Part shown: positions 41,301-52,495 of the stretch, in pieces
Layout of the letters: each line of letters opens with the position of its first letter
How positions within the stretch are numbered: the first letter of the stretch is position 1
Assembly (NCBI RefSeq): GCF_000224145.3
Contig: NC_020178.2
Coordinates: 1,600,100-1,664,099 of the forward strand
Direction of reading: 5' to 3'
Length of the DNA stretch: 64,000 nucleotides
Origin: Ciona intestinalis
Lineage: Eukaryota; Chordata; Ascidiacea; Phlebobranchia; Cionidae
Made by a program: the position numbers and the translations under genes
The notes under the pieces: generated by a model
Databases searched by the model: none
What the model was told of the DNA's origin: nothing
What the model saw: the letters and a program-made list of their open reading frames with translations, nothing else

Positions 41301-44300
41301 CGGCAAGAAATAAGGATTACTCAGCTTTTATCTCAAATATCCCAACTACAAGATAAACATAAACAGGTGCGTGGTTTAGCTTTCAACACAATTACACAAA
41401 CATATACTTGGCTATTAATAGCAAGGTCCAAGTTGTCTTCATTTTCAAATGATCTCACATTGTGGATTGCCTTCATTTTACTTCATAATGGTTACACATT
41501 TTTTAGCAATCGGGATGTGTAATTTGTAATCCCTTAACTATCACTGGAGACTTTTTCACAATAAAATACTATTTTGATTAGTTTTACATGAACATCTTTA
41601 TCAACCAGTTATATTGTTTATGTTTCACTTATTTTTTGTATGTTTTAGTTGAAATGTATTTAACGACCCATTATATTCCAGCTCTCCAGCGAGCATGAGG
41701 AACTGCAGCATCATCTTTACTCAGCAAATAAATCACAAGCGGAACTCACGCAAGAGGTAAGCTGTTGTAACAATATTCTATATTGGTTTGGTCCTAGGTC
41801 AAAAGGTGTACACCAGAGTTGCCCCATTACGCCAATGTGAAAACCTTATGGCAGTTGTTACAAAACTCACATGTGGGGTGAAGAAAATTGAATGTATGCC
41901 ACAGATGTAACTGACTTTATTCTTACGTGGCAATATAAAGCAGTATGTATGATACATTGATACATTGGTTCCTGACGATACATTGGTTCCTGGCGTAATA
42001 TAGCGCAGGCAAGATGGATTTATAATTTTATAGCATGCTTAGACCCCAATTTTAATGGCGTTTTGTAAAGATTTATTGTTTTTTGAGGGGTGGTGATTCA
42101 GAAAAAGCTTGAAAATGCCCTGTAAGAAAGTATGTGTTGGTTAAGGTCAGGACATGCATATTAAATACCGCACCCCACAATCCACATTACAGTAAAATTG
42201 AAAACATCTATGTGTGAAAATGCTATGTAGTATTGCAGCAACCACCCCAGTAAGCATTAAAACTACATTACTTATCAAGGCTTTTACACGATAAGCAGTT
42301 AAAATCAAGTCTAGTTATACAGTAACACATAAGCTAAATGTTATGTACATGTTTTGCGTTATACAGTAACACCCTAATTGTATCATTGATTAAATATTAT
42401 GTACATGTTTTGCACCTTGCAAGTTATACATTAACCCAAGGGTATGTATGTTGTTACATTTGTTAAGTTTAACAAGGAGGAGTGTTGTGTTTGTTTTCCA
42501 AGTTCATTGGCTGTAGCTAAAACTAACATTGGTGTAAAGAGCCAGCTCAGTGTTTAGTTGCTTGCATTGTAACCTAAGAATAAGTTTATGGTTTATTGAG
42601 GTATGCGTTCCTGAACTCTGGAATAAATTCCTGGGTGTTGGGGTAATGGGACAACTCTGGACTAATTCCCAGGGCCCATGGTGTACCTCACTCATATAGA
42701 ATAGAATGCGCATATACAATGTTGGGGTAATGGGCCAACTCTGGACTAATTTCCAGGTCCCCCTAGGGCCCCAAATAAAAATAACTAATGTCCACCAAAT
42801 CCCTCTCTAGGTCCACGCCCTCGAAGAGCGATACCAAGAAGTCTGTCACCTCCTGGATCAAACAAACGAGGAGAGCCGTCTGCGGGAGACGAGTCTTTGC
42901 TCCGAGGATCTTGACTTTACATCCGGGATCCACATCCCGTTCCGTAACTCATTGGCGGCTGAGTTGGAGAGCAGTGGGGTGTGTTTAGATGGAAACTCCA
43001 TGTTCCATGTATCAGGGATGGAAAATAAAAGGCAGAGGTAGATAGGGTGTTTGAGACATTATATATAGTAGGGTGGGGAATTATGGGACACCTTTTCATT
43101 CTATTTTCTCGTCCCATTTGGAAGTAAACAAAGAACATTCAAAGAAATATAAAACTGTATCCTCACGACTTCCGTAGACCATTGTTAATTGTTTGAAACA
43201 CGATCAGGATATTTGAATATTATGTGATAAAGGTGTCCCATCTTCCTCCACCCCATGCATATGTGTTTGTGATTTAACTTTAAAATATGCTAATCTTAAG
43301 CATTCAATACCAAACACGCTATTAATACAATATGTATTTAGTAATACATATATACATGGTTACTCATATTCTACCCCCCATAGCCACAACACACTTGATG
43401 ACCAGAAGAAAGTTTTTGAAACTGCAAGGATTGCAAATAATATTGGAAACCATCATAGTCCAACTCATAAGGTAAACTAATTATATTTTTCCGAATGTGT
43501 GGCTTGTGTTAGCATTAACTTCTTGTTTGGGCAAGACACTTAACGGTAATTGCTCCAACCCAGTGGTCACTAACGGGTTGTCTAAATTGTTGGTAATGCA
43601 TACGTACATAAATATATACAATACAAATATATACATGGTAACTCATAAGCAGGCACAAGGTGTAAGATACTATGTCATAATCTGTGTATTAACAGTATTG
43701 ATGTAATTTCCTTAATCAAAACACTTAACCGTAATTGCTTCAACCCAGTTGCCACTAATGGGTTGTCGAAATTGTCAACCATACGTAATAACAATCACTC
43801 AAGTTACATACATGATATCTCGTAAACGGCACGAGGTATATGAAACAGAACACCCATGTAGGGATGCACATTACAGAATAATTAGGTATTCTAGGATATC
43901 CTAGAATACTTTATTTCGAATCTAGAATTCCGAATCTAGAATTTCGAATCTTTTTGTATTTATAGGAAAAAATAATTTTACCCACATAAGTCAGTTTATT
44001 GACTCTTTCATAGCAGCCTTGTTGGATCATGAGCTGTAAAATTATCAAAAATCGTACTATTGGGTAGTTTTTGCGTCATGAAACGTATAGCAGGCTATGA
44101 AAAGACGTTGTAAAACGTTTACTCTCGAAAGTCCCACAAACACAAAAATATTTATTTTTTAATTATTAAATTTCAAAAATTGTTAATATAGTGTATGAGA
44201 TGACGTGTAATGACGTCATTAAACAGAATACCGAATCCCTTAATTAGATTCGAATACAAAAGGATTCGAATCTCATAGATTCGAAATTCTGTAATGTGCA

Positions 44301-47300
44301 TCCCTACACCCATGTTATAACGACTGTCATTGCCCCGTCATGTGAGGATAAACAAAAAAAGTCTTGACAAATAATTCAATTGTTAATTTATTTGTTCCAG
44401 TCGAAACCATTGTCATTAAACTACAGCACTTCGCCCACACCTTTGAACCTTCACTTACAAAAAGAAGGGTTTGTCCCCAGCACCCCCTCTTCTGGGTAAG
44501 TTGGGTAGCTACCTTGTTAGTCAGTAGCCAAGTAGTCAGGTGCTTAAATTGAAACTGATATATATTTAGTTCAATGCTGATGCATATGTGTGTTTGTTTG
44601 TTCTTGAAAAGTCACTTATGGGTCAAAGTTACTCACTTGAAAACTCGTAAGCAGACACTATTGTTGCCCTGCCATGGCAGAATAAAGAAGTTACATTTTC
44701 ATACTTATAAAAGTAGTGTGGTTGTTGAGATAATGGGCTAACTATGACCTTGACCCTGTAAACCTTATCCATATACAAGATAAGTTGTACCGACCACCCT
44801 TATCTATACATTACCACCAGTGTTGCCAGATATATTTTACCTTCCATATCTCCCCAGTTTAACTACACCAAACATGGGCAAACCTGGCATTCCTGGAACA
44901 GATGACTTGGAACGCGCAATACGTAAACTAACTGTTCGACACGACGCCAATAACTCGGTGTTGGTAAGTTATATGATTTCTATTGTCATATAGGATTTGT
45001 ATTGTTATAGGATTTCTATATCTCTATGTTCAGATATATATAATCTCTATGTTAAGATATATATAATCTCTATGTCAAGATATATATAATCTCTATGTTA
45101 AGATATATATCATCTCTATGTCAAGATATATATAATCTCTATGTCAAGATATATATAATCTTTATGTCAAGATATATATCATCTCTATGTCAAGATATAG
45201 GATCTTTATTAAGAAACAAAATAGTTTTAGTTTTAAACGAAATATTTAAAATGAATTTTGTCTTATATATGGACTGTTATGTGTGTATTAAAAGTGACAG
45301 AAAAATCATGTTTAAAGCAAAAACCAGAAAGATGTATGTTTTACCAATAAATAGCATTATCCAGCTGTTATTCCAATACCCATATTTAAAAGGAATTTAA
45401 CTAAAATGAATCAAAATTTTATATGTATATGTGCTGAAATGCTCATATTACCATTATAACCCATGTATTCCCAACAGAGCACCTCTAGTGAGTTATTCTC
45501 GGACATTGACTTCGACCACCTCCTACCCTCTGATGTACGAACAAGCTCATCATGTGACTTCATGAGGAAATGCCAGTCAGCTCCAAGGTTAAGGATTGTT
45601 AAGCCTTTGGAAGGTGGGTGGGATTGGTTTGAATTGCATGTAATTAGTATCAACTGTAAACTGCACTATAATGTTACTTAATAACAATAAAACAGTAACA
45701 TTATAGTGCAATTTACAGTTGAGTTTTTAACTAGACATAGCACCCCTTGCTTTTTACTTTGAGTAGTTCTTTTCCCAAGTTGTCATAGACGAACATAATA
45801 CCCAACAACAAACGACCTACTGTATTGGCCTACACTGTTATATATAGCTACATACCTATAACACATCTTATATAACACCAACACTTTACACCAGTTTTTT
45901 CCATTGTATTGACCTCTACACTTGTATATCTGGATTCACATACATTTTAACACCTGCGAGCTTATAATGTATGTATTATACATTACAGATTTAAACACGT
46001 TACACCAGTTTTGTCTATTATAATCACCCTATACAGTTTAATATCTATATCCACATAGAGCATGCCCATAATGAATGTATTATACACAATACAGGTTCCA
46101 GCACCTTACACCAGTGGAAGTCACTTGCAGAGCGAAACACCCATCCACTAAACCTTGATGAAGATTGCATCACCCAAGGTGTTATGATGCGGGGGGCAAG
46201 ACCCAAGTCATGCTCGTTTAATTCTTCAACTTCTGGTGGGTTAGCATAACATTACAAAGCTTTTATTTATCTCTTTGAAAACAATAGCGAAGATCATGTT
46301 AAAAAAAATATGTTGGTTAAAATACGCCATGGATAAAATGTGTCGGAAAGAGTTTCAGTTAAAAGCGTGGCTGTTTCACCAAAAAGTTTGATGTGTGTTG
46401 AGTGGTAGGGTATATGGTTTTAGCAGTTTAAATAATGGGATTTAGATGATTGTACCCTGATTGTTAGGATAATGAGATGATATATCTACATCCCAGTTCT
46501 CATGTATACCTCACTAAAGACTCCACTTTTTAACTGTATTAATGACGTCTCAATGTTATATGATCCATATCTAAGTCTTATACACCTAACACCCTTATAT
46601 TCAAAGTCTTATGCACCTAACACCTGTATATCCAAGGTCTTATGCACCTAAGAGCTCAGTAACTGGCTCAATGGGGTCAGCATGTATATTTGTGGTAAAA
46701 CTTGTAATGCCTAACTAACTTAGTATTAATCCATAGATCACCCATCTGGTCGAAATATTCAACAAAAATCCGAAGTTGAAACGACCGATTACTTGCCTGG
46801 TGCTATTCCAAAGTATGTAGTTATGTTAAGTATATTCCAAAGTATGTAGTTATGTTAAGTATATTCCAAAGTATGTAGTTAGGTTAAGTATATTCCAAAG
46901 TATGTAGTTAACTTAAGTATGCCAATTTATGTCTATCAATACAAAGACTTAGATTTGTTTTATTTGTTACGCCTGTTATTTTATTCACCACTTTGCAGTA
47001 ATTAGAACAACCAAAGCCATGAGTAGAAGTCTGACCACAACATAACCATACATGTTTTATCCCCAGGAAAAGTATATTAAAAGCTGGCAGTGCTCCTTCT
47101 TCTTCAAATAAATTCCTCAAAAACTTTGGTTCTAGAAAATCTTCGCCATTGTCTATTCCTATTAAGGTATTATGATGTCATAATTATAATTCCTGTATTA
47201 ATTTTTTTGTTTTCTTGTGATATAAACTTGTAATCCTTATACTGTTTTAGCCCATTCATATATATATATGACACATTTGTTTTCATTTTAACTTTAAACA

Positions 47301-48134
47301 CCACTAAAGGTGGTTTTAGTTTGAAAATAATATGCTTGGAAATCGAAGCCAAATGTTTTATATATAATATATATATATTTATGCTGTTGTGTTTGTATTA
47401 AAACTGACCAGCAAACCCATATTTTATGTAGCTATGACTTAAATACATTTATTCATGCCATATAACCTCAGATATACATAATATAGAAAAATAATACAAA
47501 GGTGAAAAATGAATGCAATACAACCAAGATAAATTTATTTTAAAAATTTCATTTGTTAATAATTATTACTAACCAATATGATGTCATAATACCCTTTATT
47601 CCCATCATAGAAAAGCAAAGATCCTTCAAATCTACGATACCTAGGGTTGGAAAGTCATGATGGTGGTCCTAACTTGGGGGAATCACCCATGTTTCGCACG
47701 GTTAAAAGCAGTCCCCACTTGGTGGGGTTAGCCGCAGGTGAGCATGAGGTTATAAAATATAATTCTTGGGTAAATTTGGGGGGCCGAGATGGTAGCGCCC
47801 TGGGTGTTTGGGTAATAGACCTACATCTCAGGTGTCAGATCTGCCTCACTGAAGACCTCACCCTAATCTTTATTATTGATAATCTTTATTATTAAGTGTC
47901 TATAATAGTTTAGTGGGGTCTACAGTACAACGTTACCTCTATTTCTCATTCCTAACCCACTTTACCGCTCCAGCCCTTCTTCCACCCGCTGGGTTACGAC
48001 GTACCACCCTTGGATTCAGCGGTTCATTCGCCTCCACGGGACTTGAACCCAGTACTATTGGTTTCCGAACCCAACCTGGCCAAACCAACATAGGAACTGA
48101 CTGGGCAGACTTGCATGGAACTAACCTGAAGTAA
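32323..48134 (+). CDS. TRAK: TRAK/Milton (HAP1-family) kinesin-dynein adaptor
   Basis: Cytoplasmic coiled-coil adaptor linking mitochondria (through Miro) to kinesin-1 and dynein. Exons: 32323-32347 (tentative), 32988-33076, 36525-36630, 39092-39285, 39694-39793, 40197-40297, 40589-40676, 41236-41366, 41682-41756, 42811-43037, 43384-43471, 44401-44495, 44858-44963, 45478-45613, 46095-46235, 46737-46812, 47067-47166, 47611-47737, 47974-48134 (about 721 residues; all phases chain). Landmarks: IPKYKLRADS, NADWLECPVLPPD, ERVSKMTKTYHDIDAV, the dynein-binding CC1-box (ELAARIGQALL), RQEIRITQLLSQISQLQDK, a Spindly-like NSLAAELE, TDDLERAIRKL and LRIVKPLEG. The first 9 residues rest on phase and a weak match only. 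The STPPNSP-type C-terminal motif of vertebrate TRAK1 is not evident. The ancestral gene is expected to be one to vertebrate TRAK1/TRAK2. Confidence 0.92.
32625..32840 (-). repeat. R93 dispersed repeat, two units, TRAK intron 1
   Basis: Inverted orientation: TAAGCGGGCACGAGGTGTAT, AACAGAACACCCGTGTTATA, ATGCGAGGATAGTTAAGTTAC, nearly twice in tandem. Confidence 0.75.
33077..36524. other. Large TRAK intron 2
   Basis: 3.4 kb without a coding signal. It contains a tRNA-like SINE fragment at about 34440-34560, a dispersed repeat at 35825-35940 (GTTGGACGATTCTTATAAAG, also at 22095-22170), a SINE-tail fragment at 36245-36300 (ACACTTAACGGGCATTAC) and a T95 fragment at 36300-36470. The remainder is AT-rich single-copy-looking DNA. 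Confidence 0.5.
36818..36882 (+). other. 18-bp perfect stem hairpin, TRAK intron 3
   Basis: CAAACAAAGAAATATCTA (36818-36835) and its exact reverse complement (36865-36882) flank a 29-nt loop. It may be a fold-back repeat or a small RNA precursor. Confidence 0.55.
37649..37904 (+). CDS. TRAK: Alternative first exon of TRAK
   Basis: An ATG at 37649 opens 85 codons rich in polar residues (begins MFHPNNPFGTPIKHCGG, ends NNEVLDNQFASSFE) followed by G|GTTGGT. The exon ends in phase 1, exactly the phase needed to join 39092 and continue ...LSSERVSKMTK. It cannot be an internal exon after 36630, because the joined frame would hit TAA at once. Vertebrate TRAK1 also has alternative N-termini joining just before the CAERVGQMTK block (recalled, not checked). 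The donor is weak, so confidence is moderate. Confidence 0.55.
37970..38160 (-). repeat. T95 repeat fragments
   Basis: Several partial units of the GTGTTGGGGTAATGGGCAA / CTCTGGCCTAAATCC family in tandem. The open frames on the - strand here are translations of this repeat. Confidence 0.7.
38880..39060 (+). repeat. T95 repeat fragments upstream of the TRAK 39092 exon
   Basis: Two reverse-type partial units with CTTGTCAAGGACCTGAGATT and TAGGCCAGAGTTTGC. Confidence 0.6.
39305..39620. repeat. T95 repeat array, TRAK intron
   Basis: About four partial units with TTGGGGTAATGTGGCAACTC and TGGTCTAAATC between exons 39092-39285 and 39694-39793. Confidence 0.7.
39934..39980 (+). other. Possible 47-nt poison cassette exon of TRAK
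   Basis: A good acceptor (TTCTTCCTACAG) precedes 47 nt ending CACCAG|GTAAAA. Joined to the preceding exon (phase 1) it reads nine codons and then TAA. Skipping it restores the conserved frame, so inclusion would truncate the protein within the coiled coil. It may simply be a chance splice-site pair. Confidence 0.25.
40735..41190. repeat. 33-34-bp minisatellite, ~13 units, TRAK intron
   Basis: Unit CCTAACATTGTGGCCACAAT plus CCTTAAAAAAGCC. It ends about 45 bp before the exon at 41236. The repetitive CGHNVRGFFKG frame on the - strand is an artefact of this array. Confidence 0.95.
42600..42780. repeat. T95 repeat, two units
   Basis: TGTTGGGGTAATGGGACAAC, CTCATATAGAATAGAATGCG and the following partial unit, just 5' of the 42811 exon. 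Confidence 0.7.
43067..43254. mobile_element. ~190-bp MITE, copy F (TRAK intron)
   Basis: Starts GTAGGGTGGGGAATTATGGG and ends CCCATCTTCCTCCACCCCA; all interior blocks are present. It begins 30 bp after the exon 42811-43037 donor. Confidence 0.85.
43859..44306. mobile_element. 448-bp hAT-like MITE inserted in an R93 unit
   Basis: Termini TAGGGATGCACATTACAGAA and TTCTGTAATGTGCATCCCTA are exact inverted repeats. The octamer CACCCATG flanks both sides (43851-43858 and 44307-44314), and removing the element restores a continuous R93 repeat. The interior has TCGAATC-rich subterminal repeats and no open frame. This is a textbook hAT signature. Confidence 0.92.
45020..45200. repeat. ~23-bp AT-rich minisatellite, TRAK intron
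   Basis: About seven copies of AATCTCTATGTCAAGATATA with T/C variation, starting about 60 nt downstream of the exon 44858-44963 donor. Confidence 0.8.
45651..45721 (+). ncRNA. Near-perfect 28-bp hairpin in a TRAK intron
   Basis: Arms 45651-45678 (starting CAACTGTAAACTGCACTATA) and 45694-45721 (ending TGCAATTTACAGTTG) pair along 28 nt with a single G-U wobble; the loop is 15 nt. The size (71 nt) fits a microRNA precursor or other Dicer substrate. It is 37 nt after the exon 45478-45613 donor. A young palindrome is the main alternative. Confidence 0.4.
46805..46920 (+). repeat. 29-bp array of four units carrying the TRAK exon donor
   Basis: The end of exon 46737-46812 with its donor (ATTCCAAA|GTATGTAG) is the first of four 29-bp units. 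Decoy donors lie at 46842, 46871 and 46900. Use of the last would add 87 nt, a multiple of three. Confidence 0.85.
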
Positions 48135-48610
48135 AACTTCAAGCATCTCATATTTTAAGTTTATTTATTTCATTCAAAGACATCAAAAACACACACTGGC
48201 AGACTTTATTTCTGAATTAAACTTTTTTAAAAACATATTTACATTTTTTGCTGCAAAAATCCTAATTGTAAATTTTCTGCTAACCCAATCAAATTGGTTC
48301 ATGTTTGTGATGTCATAACGGCCAATGAAAAGTTCCAGAACTGCTGTATTATGATGTCATAACCGCTTATGATAATATTCCTTATGTAGCAATCTGTGCT
48401 GAAAACTGCCCAATTTTACCAAGTGTTATTCAAATGCATTGTGCAATTAGTTGTGTTTTACCAGGCAGTGTGTCTGGTTGTATTCGTTTTTTTCCGTTTC
48501 TAATTTTATTTTATTACCAATGGTAGGTACTTGTTCGCATGTGAATGAATAAAGTTTGGATGTTAAACTTGTTGTATTTGATTCTTATATACCCAAGTGA
48601 GCACTATATA

Positions 48611-48796
48611 TTAGGTTGGGGGAAGATGGAACAGCTTTTCATTCTATTTTCTTGTCCATTTGGTAGTAAACAAAGAACATTTAAAGAATTGTAAAACCGT
48701 ATCCTTACGACTCCCATAGACCGTTGTTAATTGTTTAAAACACGATCAGGATATTAGGATATTATGTGCTAAAGATATCCCCTCTTTCCATACTAT
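48611..48796. mobile_element. ~190-bp MITE, copy G
   Basis: TTAGGTTGGGGGAAGATGGA to TTTCCATACTATAC with conserved interior; both termini have drifted. Confidence 0.75.
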
Positions 48797-49539
48797 ACAA
48801 TAGGGCTTATCTGGTATGAAAATCAGAGTGTATTAAAAAGTTTCATCTGCCATTTGGCAAGACTTTTAAATATACCAGATGAGCCGCTAAAGGTTATTAA
48901 CATTATGCCTGGTAGCAGAAGTAACAGAATTTATATTAGGGACGGGGAATGAGTGTCACTGAAAGGAGGCCACAAACCATGAATGTATTACAAACAGTGT
49001 ATTGACTACCATGTATACTACATAAAAGAGAGGGTGTAGAAAAAGGCAAAATATGAGAGAATAGAGGAAAAAGGGGGAAGAGTTGATGTTCTGCATCAGA
49101 TGAGGTTGAGAGTCCTAAGAGTAACATCATATGATGTAGGTAAACAGGCATTAGTTGTGTGTGATTGTTGCAGTCAGGTGTAGTGTTTTATAATAGTGTT
49201 GCAATAAATATAGTTAATCAGAATCAGTCAGTTTTGAATGTGCATATGTGTATTGTATATTCTACTGTTGTTGCTATCAGACAAAACAAGTAAGCAAGAA
49301 TTGTTATTTACTTTGATCCCCTATGTTTATATGAAGTAAAGATTTGTGATTATAAAGGTTAGAACCTATGATTCAAAGTAATACCCAGGTTGTACTGATC
49401 TTTTATAACTAATTTAAGCTGCTTTTTTAAACTTAGTGTGATATGGCATAAGGTAGTAAAATTAGCCAACTCTGGGTCTAAATTTGTAGTTCCCTACTGC
49501 ATGCCTCGCTGTAGAACCTAACAAAATAGAATATTGGTA

Positions 49540-49830
49540 TCACCCTGGGTGTTGGGGTAATAGACCTACATCCCAGATCTCAGGTGTGCCTCACTGAAGA
49601 CTTTACCCTTATAGAATAGAATCTCTATTATTGAGTGTCTATAAACTGCCTCAGTGGGGTCTAGATGGTAGCACCCTGGGTGTTGGGGTAATAAACCTAC
49701 ATCCCAGGGCTCAGGTGTGTCTCACTGAAGACCTTACCCTTAGAATAGAATCTCTATTATTGTGTATAAACTGCCTCAGTGGGGTTTAGATGGTATCACC
49801 CTGGGTCAGGTGTGTCTCACTGAAGACCTC
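49540..49830. repeat. T95-related repeat, about three units
   Basis: Units of GGGTGTTGGGGTAATAGACC, TACATCCCAG and GTGTGCCTCACTGAAGAC, spaced about 120 bp apart. A similar unit occurs at 47790-47910 in the last TRAK intron. Confidence 0.75.
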
Positions 49831-50069
49831 ATCCTTATAGAATATAATCTAACTATAATAAATCAGATATTACCACAAAATCAGGATCATAAAATTTCCC
49901 GTTTATTGCGATTGCTTCACTTAAATGCAATCCGCTCATATTGTGAGCTAATATGACCAAGATAATGTATTACTTAGTTTTAAATGTACATTTTCTTGAG
50001 GGAGTTTATCAAACACGATATAAAACAAACATTTCATTGTGGGAGCTCTCTTGCACCTCGTGTGGATTG

Positions 50070-51988
<1,919 letters not shown>

Positions 51989-52495
51989 AACTTAACTACA
52001 CCCCCCTAATACCTGGAAAGTAAATCATATGTGAACTTGAGCAATCTGTCAGAAACACTGGAAAGAATTGGAATTTAAAGGTAATGTTTATATAGTTTGA
52101 TGGATTTTTACAAAACTAATTATAGATATCATTAGATGTTTGTTACAGAATTATTGTAACGTTATTTTGGAAAATACATACTTGAACATTTTTAGTTATT
52201 TGGCAAATCAGAACTTCGCATAGAGCTTCATTTAGGTTAAACACATTTAACTGAAGAAAAAAAACATCGAAAAAGGGATAAACAAAGTAATTTTAAACTT
52301 AAGTAATACTTCAGTAAGGGATCTTGGCAATTATTATTGAATATGATGTCAAATGTTGACACTTACAATAAAAGATCTCTTTCAATCCTACAATATGACT
52401 AGCAGCATACAACAGATAATAATATTTAAACGACTTTTTGTAGGACAAGCACAGTAATATTTGTAATACAAGAACAGTAAACTTGAACAAAAACT
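51989..52495 (-). other. ACAD9-ZMYND19 spacer
   Basis: 507 bp between the ACAD9 stop and the ZMYND19 start, both on the - strand. A candidate 3' splice site (AG = 52013-52014) is the only notable signal; no obvious poly(A) hexamer for ACAD9 was found. The remainder is AT-rich. Confidence 0.5.

Larger units (their letters stand above)
48135..50069. other. TRAK 3' UTR, spacer and ZMYND19 3' flank
   Basis: AATAAA at 48548-48553 is the likely TRAK poly(A) signal. A MITE copy (48611-48796) and a T95 cluster (49540-49830) follow. A - strand AATAAA (TTTATT at 49902-49907) lies 163 nt past the ZMYND19 stop. I see no other gene. Confidence 0.6.

Noticed and set aside
48936..49151. 71-codon - strand frame
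   Set aside because: No splice context, no recognisable composition, and located in repeat-bearing spacer.
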